50,367 bases of DNA from an uncultured Parabacteroides sp. (lineage in GTDB: Bacteria > Bacteroidota > Bacteroidia > Bacteroidales > Tannerellaceae): positions 1 through 50,367 of the forward strand of contig CAKVBA010000018.1 of assembly GCA_934725305.1 (NCBI GenBank), in the 5' to 3' direction. Every line of letters begins with the position of its first letter. The stretch's first letter is position 1. Under the pieces are notes generated by a model. The model worked only from the letters and a program-made list of their open reading frames with translations. It made no database searches and was not told the DNA's origin. A program made the translations under genes and the position numbers. This document shows positions 35,741 to 42,441 of the stretch, piece by piece.

Positions 35741-36042
35741 TGACGTGATTATGAGCTATACGCCCTGCAAGGGCAGCTTTAATTTCTCGTTGTTTTTTAT
35801 AGTTGCCCCTGTAGGGCGTAACTGCCTAAACACCTTTTACCCAGGGCGTTGCCCTGGGCTGTGGAAACCATTGGGCTTTCAGCCCGTCGTTAACACAAAA
35901 CACCCAACAAAAACCATCCGACGGAATGTTCGGTGTTGGAAACGTTATGGTTTCCCGTCGTTGCTTTATTGTTCCTCCCTGTCGTTATTGTTATTAGCCC
36001 TGCGCTCCGAAGGGGAAACTTCCACAGAGCAACGCCCTGGGT
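35741..36042 (+). repeat. ~300-bp palindrome-rich dispersed repeat, copy 2
   Basis: Tandem with copy 1; both begin TGACGTGATTATGAGCTAT. The 3' half matches copy 3 better than copy 1 (shared GTTAACACAAAACACCCAAC). No transposase gene is in the window. Confidence 0.85.
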
Positions 36043-36125
36043 ATCAATAATTTACATAGTACTGGGGGGGCAGTGCCGTAGGTAAAATAAAAAGAAATGG
36101 CAACGCCCTAAAGAAAGATCAGCTT

Positions 36126-36665
36126 TTAGATAAACTGTATAAAATCCGGTGACACCTCAATGCCAATAGCGAGAAAACCCCTCAATTCGACAAGCAGACG
36201 CTTCACTTTGTACCCCCCCCGTGTTGCCAACAAACAACCCTCATATCCATCCAGTGGTCCACCAATAATGCGGATCTTACGTCCGTACATTTGCGGTGTA
36301 ATTTCTTCCGGTAAATAATATTGAGGTGAATCAGAACAGCTGACGGCCATCATAAATCGATCCATCTCGCCATCTGCTACGGTCATTGGGGCGCGAAAAG
36401 TATTACGCAACCAACGATATTGAAGCGTGTGAATGTGTTCAACAATAGGATCTAAGTGTTCACGGGAATCATGTACAAAAAGCAGATCTTGTAAGAAAGG
36501 AACCTCTTCGCGGACTTTAACACCTCTACGAGTCGTGACCTGCCACTTCATAGGCACAAAGACTTCTACACCTAAATCTTGAAGCTCTTTATATGCCGGA
36601 AGTTTAGCATTACGGCGTTTCAAATCACGCATGACAAACCACTGCGTCTCTTTTTCTCTTTCCAT
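36126..36665 (-). CDS. upxY: UpxY-family capsule transcription antiterminator (NusG/RfaH-like)
   Basis: This 179-residue protein has an N-terminal NusG domain (ETQWFVMRDLKRRNAKLPAYKELQDLGVEVFVP, then LFVHDSREHLDPIVEH) and a C-terminal KOW motif (YGRKIRIIGGPLDGYEGCLL). It matches Bacteroides UpxY proteins, which head capsule loci and stop early termination in their own leader, allowing the long operon to be read. No upxZ gene follows. A run of eight G encodes part of the KOW region (residues about 149-151, T-R-G-G), in frame here. A slip there would alter the last 30 residues. This could switch the entire locus, which is inference. Confidence 0.9.
   Translation of the reverse strand: MEREKETQWFVMRDLKRRNAKLPAYKELQDLGVEVFVPMKWQVTTRRGVKVREEVPFLQDLLFVHDSREHLDPIVEHIHTLQYRWLRNTFRAPMTVADGEMDRFMMAVSCSDSPQYYLPEEITPQMYGRKIRIIGGPLDGYEGCLLATRGGYKVKRLLVELRGFLAIGIEVSPDFIQFI
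36213..36220. repeat. C8/G8 homopolymer in upxY
   Basis: There are eight C on the plus strand (G8 on the coding strand), codons 149-151 of UpxY, in frame. It is a possible slippage site in the locus regulator. Confidence 0.85.
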
Positions 36666-36811
36666 TGATTTCTTTCAGTTAAGACAAATAGAATCAATCC
36701 TGATTAATTGTTTTTCTTCCTAACAATTAATCAGTTACAATGTGTTTCTAAAAAAGATTGTAGTTTTTATACCTTTCCGTTTTCATTAGTATAAAAGCAA
36801 GTTCCTTTCCG

Positions 36812-36846
36812 GGAATACACATGTAATATATAATAATGTATATTCC
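36812..36846 (-). promoter_or_regulatory. Inverted repeat in the capsule leader, just after the promoter
   Basis: GGAATACACAT (36812) and ATGTATATTCC (36836) form a 10-of-11 inverted repeat with a 13-bp centre. It lies at the likely transcription start, so it may be a leader hairpin or an operator. It is also a candidate pausing site for UpxY. Confidence 0.5.
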
Positions 36847-36850
36847 GCCA

Positions 36851-36882
36851 CAAAAGTACTGGAAAAAATCTTAAAAGTCAAG
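36851..36882 (-). promoter_or_regulatory. Bacteroidetes-type promoter for the capsule operon
   Basis: On the minus strand the -7 box is TACTTTTG (36851-36858) and a -33 TTG lies at 36879-36881, 20 bp away. This matches the TAnnTTTG / TTTG consensus. The leader to upxY is about 180 bp, long enough for antitermination control. I see no clear invertible-promoter flanking repeats. Confidence 0.55.
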
Positions 36883-37068
36883 CTTTTCGCTAATCTTTTG
36901 CCATAAAAGCCTCTATTCCTATACATATATTATAAAGGACTGAAAATCTTATTTATAGACCGCCTTCCTGTATTTTTGTGTGTTACTGTGTATATATATA
37001 CATCATTCTTATCAACATATAAAATACAATAAGTCCATGAACAAACAGGGAATTATTAACCCCGTCAA

Positions 37069-37332
37069 AACGGAGTAGTTTATTTCCGGAAACGGAGTGC
37101 CTACCCAATCCGAACGGAGTAGGCACCCAATCCGAACGGAGTGCCTACCCAATTTCAAAAAAGTCCCTAGACTTTTTCCGAATAGTCTATACCCTTTTTT
37201 CGAAAAGTCTATAGACCCTTGAAAGACAGCTAAAGCCCTCATTTAAAAGGGTGTTTAGAGTGAGACGGATTCGCCTATAGATTCCGCCGAAATCACCCAC
37301 CGTTTCCGACAAATCGATCTCATCCCTTTAGC
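37069..37332 (+). repeat. 22-bp-period degenerate array upstream of the capsule promoter
   Basis: Four units begin AACGGAGT at 37069, 37091, 37113 and 37135, exactly 22 bp apart. The phase continues with diverged units (AGTCCCTAGA, AGTCTATACC, AGTCTATAGA) to about 37332. In the third unit the core TGCCTA is replaced by its reverse complement TAGGCA, giving overlapping 8-bp hairpins (GTGCCTAC/GTAGGCAC). Non-coding. Confidence 0.75.
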
Positions 37333-37387
37333 AAAAACGAACCTGTTTAAATTACAATAACTATTCGCTTCGGGCGTTGCAATTTTT

Positions 37388-37720
37388 CACCCAGGGCAGC
37401 GTCCTGGGTATGACGTAATTATGAGCTATTCGCCTTGCAAGGGAAGCTTTAATTTCTCGTTGTTTTTTATAGTTGCCCCTGTAGGGCGTTCTGCTGTATA
37501 TTCCTTTTACCCAGGGCGTTGCCCTGGGCTGTGGAAACCATTGGGCTTTCAGTCCGTCGTTAACACAAAACACCCAACAAAAACCATCCGACGGAATGTT
37601 CGGTGTTGGAAACGCTGTTGGTTTCCCATCTTTGCTCCATTGCTCCTCCTTGTCGTTATTGTTATTAGCTCTGCGCCCCGGAGGGGCAACTTCTCCACAG
37701 CCCAGGGCAACGCCCTGGGT
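37388..37720 (+). repeat. ~300-bp palindrome-rich dispersed repeat, copy 3
   Basis: Same orientation and structure as copies 1 and 2, starting CACCCAGGGCAGCGTCCTGG and ending in CCCAGGGCAACGCCCTGGG. A further fragment (TACGCCCTACAGGGGCAA) follows at about 37739. It lies between the MATE gene and the capsule promoter region. Confidence 0.85.
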
Positions 37721-37795
37721 ATATGATAGATAATGGGTTACGCCCTACAGGGGCAAAAGTACGGTAAGACAAACTGTTGCCCTGGATGATATATA

Positions 37796-39166
37796 TTACT
37801 TTTGGAAACGAAGTTGGGCTTTATGGATAGCTCTGAAATAGGCAACAACGACCATGGTTCCGGTCAAAACCCAAGAAACAGGATAGACAGACATTAAGAT
37901 GTGAAAACCGTGCCAGTGAGGACAGACCACATAAACCCAAATCACACGAAGCAGACAGGTTCCCAAAATAGTCAGCATCGTGGGCGTCATCGATTTGCCC
38001 ATACCACGCAAAGAAGAACCGGCTATCTCATAACTGCAGGCTATGAACTGAACAGCCAATACTATATGCATACGCGTGAGGCCATACTCTATCACCTTCG
38101 GATCGGTCGAAAAGATGCGAAGCAAAGATTCGCCCTGCCAGGTAAAGAGCAGATTGAATCCGCCACAGAAAAGAATGGCATATCCCATACAGATCCAAAA
38201 GGCACGCTTAACACGATCGAGATGTCCGGCTCCATAATTCTGACCGATAAAGCTGATAGCCGCACCATTGAACGCTACTACCAGAAAATAGCAATAGGTC
38301 TCAAAGTTAAGTGCAGCCGCTGAACCGGCAACAGCATAACTGCCATATCCATTGATGGTCGATTGTATGATAACATTGGAGATGGAGAAAATCATTCCTT
38401 GTATGCCTGCCGGAACACCAATCTGCAACATACGTTTAAACTCGTTTGTGTCAATACGCATATGATTCAAATGAAGCGTATAGGGCTCTTCTTCCTTCAA
38501 CAAAAGACGAATAATCAAAGCAGCACTCAACATATTGGCTATCACTGTGGCGATGGCAACGCCCTCCACACTCATGCCCATACCTATAACAAACAACAGG
38601 TTTAAGGCGGTATTGACTATTCCGGCTATCACCAATATATATAAGGGGCGCTTCGTGTCGCCTATACTTCGCAATATGGCTGCCCCAAAGTTGAATATCA
38701 TAAAGAAGGGAATTCCCAAGAAATAGATGCGCAGATATTTCACGGCCATCTCCAACACATTGGCCGGCGTATCCATCCACGAAAGAATGGGTCGGGCCAA
38801 ACCGATACCGACAAACAACAGGATAACACCCGAAATGAGGGCTATCGACGTGACCGTATCCACTGAATTGCGAATACTCTGCGTGTTGTTCTGACCGATA
38901 TGATTCGATATAACCGCATTTGCGCCCATCGAAATACCCAAGAACAGATTGATAAGCAGACTGATAACCGGCGCATTACTGCCCACTGCGGCCAAGGCTT
39001 CGCTACTGGCAAATCGCCCTACCACTGCCACATCGACTGAGTTAAACAGCTGTTGCAACGCACTGCTGGCAGCAAGTGGAAGCGAAAAGTAGAGTATTTT
39101 TAAAAGCAATGGACCATGAAGCATGTCCACTCCTTTCTGTTTTGTATTATTGCTAACTTCTGCCAT
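37796..39166 (-). CDS. MATE-family multidrug/cation efflux transporter
   Basis: This 456-residue protein has about twelve membrane segments in two related halves. It begins with MLHGPLLLKILYFSLPLAASSALQQLFNSVDVAVVGRFAS (first helices) and contains LFLGISMGANAVISNHIGQ, AAALNFETYCYFLVVAF and GAAISFIGQNYGAGHLDRVKR at the corresponding point of the second half. It is a NorM/DinF-like exporter driven by H+ or Na+. The substrate is not predictable. It lies downstream of the histidine phosphatase, with the MITE-like element between the two genes. Confidence 0.9.
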   Translation of the reverse strand: MAEVSNNTKQKGVDMLHGPLLLKILYFSLPLAASSALQQLFNSVDVAVVGRFASSEALAAVGSNAPVISLLINLFLGISMGANAVISNHIGQNNTQSIRNSVDTVTSIALISGVILLFVGIGLARPILSWMDTPANVLEMAVKYLRIYFLGIPFFMIFNFGAAILRSIGDTKRPLYILVIAGIVNTALNLLFVIGMGMSVEGVAIATVIANMLSAALIIRLLLKEEEPYTLHLNHMRIDTNEFKRMLQIGVPAGIQGMIFSISNVIIQSTINGYGSYAVAGSAAALNFETYCYFLVVAFNGAAISFIGQNYGAGHLDRVKRAFWICMGYAILFCGGFNLLFTWQGESLLRIFSTDPKVIEYGLTRMHIVLAVQFIACSYEIAGSSLRGMGKSMTPTMLTILGTCLLRVIWVYVVCPHWHGFHILMSVYPVSWVLTGTMVVVAYFRAIHKAQLRFQK

Positions 39167-39193
39167 ACATGCTTGATTTTATCTTCCGGCTGG

Positions 39194-39201
39194 CAAAGGT
39201 A
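39194..39201 (-). promoter_or_regulatory. Probable -7 box for the MATE gene
   Basis: The minus-strand sequence reads TACCTTTG, fitting TAnnTTTG, 28 bp before the start codon. No clear -33 box is seen. Confidence 0.4.
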
Positions 39202-39237
39202 GCAATTTAATGTCATTTTAGAGAGAGAAAACAGAAT

Positions 39238-39439
39238 CTTAAACCCAATTCGGTCATTAGATTACAATTCTTGTTAGTACTTGTTTTGAGCAGATTGCAA
39301 TGGCTGCGTTGAAGGCATAGCGGGCTATGTCAAAACGCAGGCGGAAGCAAGATGCCAAAAGAAGTGCAGACAAGAGTTGGAAAGAATAAAAATAGTCAGC
39401 TGTTTTACTTTTTTCGTTCGAATGACCGATTTGGGTTAA
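39238..39439 (-). repeat. MITE-like element, copy B (complete)
   Basis: About 200 bp with terminal inverted repeats AACCCAATTCGGTCATT (left) and AACCCAAATCGGTCATT (right, reverse complement), 16 of 17 matching. The interior is nearly identical to copy A in opposite orientation. It abuts the histidine phosphatase gene, whose TAA stop lies in the element's end. Confidence 0.85.
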
Positions 39440-39957
39440 AGAGACAGAGTAAACTGACGCAACTCGGCATTATTCATCTTGGGCACACTGCGAATCTGCT
39501 GCAACGAGACATCCTGTATATGTGCCTCCATCGCTCTATTGATGAGTCCGTGTCCAACCACCAGAATCCGCATACCGTCATAATGTCTCCGCAGATAGTC
39601 CAACGCTCTTCCTGCACGTTCATAAAGCATCTCACGGCTCTCCACATCGACCGGCATCGCATCAAAATCAACATCTTTAATGAGTGATCCGGTCAGACTT
39701 CCCCAATTGATTTCACGCAACAGCGGAGTCTGCTCCCAAGGAAGATCACGCCCGCCCAAAGCGATAGAGACCGTATCTTTGCACCGTTGCAAATCACTGC
39801 TTATCACAGCGTCCAACTCTATCTGCTTCAACTGCTCACCCAACAGAGCGGCCTGCTCCTTTCCCTCTTCGGTCAATCGTCCCGGCATATGTCCCTGTAA
39901 AATACGGGCCAGGTTTTCTTCGGTTTGCCCATGACGGGCCAAATATAATGTAATCAT
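39436..39957 (-). CDS. Histidine phosphatase (phosphoglycerate mutase-like)
   Basis: This 173-residue protein has the phospho-His motif LARHGQTEEN (His9), the LTEEGKEQAALLGEQL helix, SSDLQRCKDT and the second catalytic His in VVGHGLINRA. This is a small branch-1 histidine phosphatase of the CobC/PhoE type. Substrate is unknown: cobalamin ribazole phosphate or a sugar phosphate are options, and no cob genes are nearby. A strong RBS (AAGGAGGTTGTT) precedes ATG 39957. The TAA stop lies within the end of the MITE-like element, so the last residues may have changed on insertion. Confidence 0.85.
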   Translation of the reverse strand: MITLYLARHGQTEENLARILQGHMPGRLTEEGKEQAALLGEQLKQIELDAVISSDLQRCKDTVSIALGGRDLPWEQTPLLREINWGSLTGSLIKDVDFDAMPVDVESREMLYERAGRALDYLRRHYDGMRILVVGHGLINRAMEAHIQDVSLQQIRSVPKMNNAELRQFTLSL

Positions 39958-40053
39958 AACAACCTCCTTCTAAAAGCGGCAGGGCAAGACAAACAGAGAT
40001 AGCCTCAACACTGCATCTTCTTGTGTAAAAGTACACAAATCTTCCTTTTTTCG

Positions 40054-40061
40054 TAACTTTG
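40054..40061 (+). promoter_or_regulatory. Probable -7 box for argB
   Basis: TAACTTTG fits TAnnTTTG, 31 bp before the ATG. No convincing -33 element is present. Confidence 0.4.
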
Positions 40062-40092
40062 GCCTCAAAAATTATAAATATCACAGAAAAGG

Positions 40093-40860
40093 ATGGATAA
40101 ACTTACATTGGTAAAAGTAGGCGGCAAGATTGTGGAAGAGGAAAACACCTTGCGCCAATTACTACACGATTTCTCTACTATCGAAGGATATAAAGTGTTG
40201 GTTCATGGTGGAGGACGCTCGGCCACTAAACTGGCAGCCCAATTAGGCATCGAAAGCAAGATGGTGAACGGCAGACGCATCACGGATGCTGATATGCTAC
40301 AGGTCGTTACAATGGTCTATGGCGGATTGGTCAACAAAAACATTGTAGCCGGATTGCAGGCACAAGGTATCAATGCCTTAGGCCTGACCGGCGCAGACAT
40401 GAACCTGATCCGTTCGGTGAAAAGACCGGTTACAGAGGTCGATTATGGATTCGTGGGTGATGTTGAAGAGGTAAATGCCGAACTATTGTCCACCCTGATT
40501 CACCAAGGCATTGTTCCGGTTTTGGCTCCGCTCACGCACGATAAGGCAGGAAATATGCTCAACACCAATGCCGACACTATTGCCGGAGAGACAGCCAAAG
40601 CGCTTGCCAAACACTTCGAAGTGACACTGATGTTCTGCTTCGAGAAGAAAGGCGTACTGATGAATGAAAACGACGACGACAGTGTGATTCCGGAAATTGA
40701 CCGCAAAGCTTTCCAGGAATATGTAGAGAAGGGAATTATTCAGGGTGGCATGATACCGAAACTCGAAAATGCGTTTCAGGCGATTGATGCCGGAGTGAAA
40801 CAGGTCATCATCACACAGGCTTCAGAAATTGGCAAAGGAAAGGGAACAAAGGTTTTCTAA
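40093..40860 (+). CDS. argB: Acylglutamate kinase (ArgB)
   Basis: This 255-residue amino-acid kinase begins KLTLVKVGGKIVEEENTL, with the Lys/Gly nucleotide loop. It contains VHGGGRSATKLAAQLGIE, the NGRRITDADMLQVV substrate loop, GLTGADMNLI, LNTNADTIAGETAKALAKH and a C-terminal GGMIPKLENAFQAIDAGVKQVIIT. It phosphorylates N-acylglutamate in arginine synthesis. In Bacteroides the pathway may use N-succinyl rather than N-acetyl intermediates, so the acyl group is left open. It is a single plus-strand gene between a minus-strand phosphatase and the SusD gene, with its own terminator. Confidence 0.93.
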   Translation: MDKLTLVKVGGKIVEEENTLRQLLHDFSTIEGYKVLVHGGGRSATKLAAQLGIESKMVNGRRITDADMLQVVTMVYGGLVNKNIVAGLQAQGINALGLTGADMNLIRSVKRPVTEVDYGFVGDVEEVNAELLSTLIHQGIVPVLAPLTHDKAGNMLNTNADTIAGETAKALAKHFEVTLMFCFEKKGVLMNENDDDSVIPEIDRKAFQEYVEKGIIQGGMIPKLENAFQAIDAGVKQVIITQASEIGKGKGTKVF

Positions 40861-40879
40861 GACCGAATTGGATTCAAAA

Positions 40880-40913
40880 GGGCTGTACCGAAATTCACAT
40901 TTCAATACAGCCC
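40880..40913 (+). terminator. Intrinsic terminator after argB
   Basis: GGGCTGTA (40880) pairs with TACAGCCC (40906) across an 18-base loop, 20 bp after the argB stop. The following sequence is only weakly T-rich, so its efficiency is uncertain. It may also serve the converging susD gene. Confidence 0.55.
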
Positions 40914-40994
40914 CTAATACAAACTTCTATTCTAAATAAATAAATACTACTTTACGGATATCTTCACAGATACCTTTTCCAATTAACCCATAAA

Positions 40995-42437
40995 TTATAA
41001 AGGATTCTGCTCCATCAACGGATTGGCATCCATTTCCTGTTTCGGAATCAAGAATAACAAATCCTTTGATCCTGCCTCAAAATAGCCAGCCTTATCCCAG
41101 AAGGTTTCGTTATGACCCTTATTACGTCTATCCATTGGGATGTTCAAACGCTTGATATCGAATAAGCGGAAACCATCACCCCACAGATCACAACGACGTT
41201 CCATCAGGATATGTTGAATCAAAGCTTCTCCTGCCATATCCGGCTTCACTGCCTTCGGATCACGATTCTTTGTTAACTCATAAATCACGTTCTGAGCTTC
41301 ACCTGTTTGGCCTAAACGAGCCAAGGCTTCAGCTTCAATCAGGTACATTTCGCCCGACTTCATATAGATATAGTCATTGGTCCACTCGCCAAAACCAGAG
41401 AACTTATAACCAATGCGCTTCTCGTTGAACAGCTTCTTGCGCTGATCGCTATCTGCCATATAGTTGATAATCTCTGTGCTACCCAACTTGAAGCTACCCA
41501 AAGAAGCATAACCACCGAAGTTAGGATCGACATGTGAGAAGAAAGAAGCATAGCCGGTCTGCTGTTCATCAATCAGCACAGCCCCCCAAAGCCATTCACT
41601 ATCATTAGCATCGTTCCAACCGTTCATATAGTTGCTTGTCAAAGCAAATCCTTGACGAGCCTTGTTAGCCATATCCGCTGCTATAGCCCAATCGCCAGTT
41701 GTCAAGGCAAAACGAGCCTTCATACCCAAAGCCACATTCAGGTTAATATGAGATTTGTTCGGACGAGCCACCTTTGAATCACTAAACAGAGCGATTGCCT
41801 GATCAATATCACTGAAGATCTGTTTATAAACCTCAGCTACAGTAGAACGGGGTTTGGCTTCACCACTGCTGTCCAATACCAATGGAACACCTAAATGGCT
41901 GTTGTTGCCACTCGGATCATAGCGGAAAGAAAACATCTGTACCAACTGCCAATAAGAATAGGCACGATAAGTATAAGCCTGAGCTTTGATGTTCTTCACC
42001 TTGCCCTCATTCAACGCAGCATCAGATGCATTATCAATATTGGCAAGCAACAGATTCACATTATCAATAATATCATAATAGTATGACCAAGAAAACTCCA
42101 GGTCAGCGGAATTAACATTACGACTATTCAAATACTGATACCAAGAGACAAACCAGCCATAACCACGTTCAAGCTGCAAGTAGTCGTCGCCCATGAAGTC
42201 GATGATGATATCAATAGACTTCTGTCCGAAACGTCCATGGTTGCTATAGAATGCGTATGTAGAACGATGGATACCATTCAAAGCCGTTTCCGCACCACTG
42301 ACAGTTGAGAACAAACTCTCATCAGTCACACTGTTTGTCGGAACTTTTTCCAGATAATCTTCACCACAGCCCGGAGAAACCAGCAGGGCTGTACCTAAAA
42401 TGATGGAAGATATTATTTTATTTACTGCCTGTTTCAT
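40995..42437 (-). CDS. susD: SusD/RagB-family outer-membrane lipoprotein
   Basis: This 480-residue protein has a lipoprotein signal ending LLVSPGC, then GEDYLEKVPTNSVTDESLFST, the normal opening of mature SusD proteins. Tetratricopeptide-like helical segments (AYTYRAYSYWQLVQMFSFRYD) and the C-terminal ERRCDLWGDGFRLFDIKRL of the RagB/SusD family follow. It binds an oligosaccharide or peptide at the cell surface and acts as the lid of the SusC transporter. It starts 4 bp after the susC stop. There is no adjacent glycoside hydrolase, peptidase, ECF sigma or anti-sigma gene, so the ligand cannot be guessed. Confidence 0.92.
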   Translation of the reverse strand: MKQAVNKIISSIILGTALLVSPGCGEDYLEKVPTNSVTDESLFSTVSGAETALNGIHRSTYAFYSNHGRFGQKSIDIIIDFMGDDYLQLERGYGWFVSWYQYLNSRNVNSADLEFSWSYYYDIIDNVNLLLANIDNASDAALNEGKVKNIKAQAYTYRAYSYWQLVQMFSFRYDPSGNNSHLGVPLVLDSSGEAKPRSTVAEVYKQIFSDIDQAIALFSDSKVARPNKSHINLNVALGMKARFALTTGDWAIAADMANKARQGFALTSNYMNGWNDANDSEWLWGAVLIDEQQTGYASFFSHVDPNFGGYASLGSFKLGSTEIINYMADSDQRKKLFNEKRIGYKFSGFGEWTNDYIYMKSGEMYLIEAEALARLGQTGEAQNVIYELTKNRDPKAVKPDMAGEALIQHILMERRCDLWGDGFRLFDIKRLNIPMDRRNKGHNETFWDKAGYFEAGSKDLLFLIPKQEMDANPLMEQNPL

Positions 42438-42441
42438 ATTG

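Noticed and set aside
35440..36050. Two ~100-codon plus-strand frames (and a third at 37421-37726) that look alike
   Set aside because: They lie within the dispersed palindromic repeats, and their similarity reflects the repeat, not a gene family.
36666..37068. Invertible capsule promoter as in Bacteroides fragilis
   Set aside because: I could find no long inverted repeats flanking the promoter and no invertase gene in the window.
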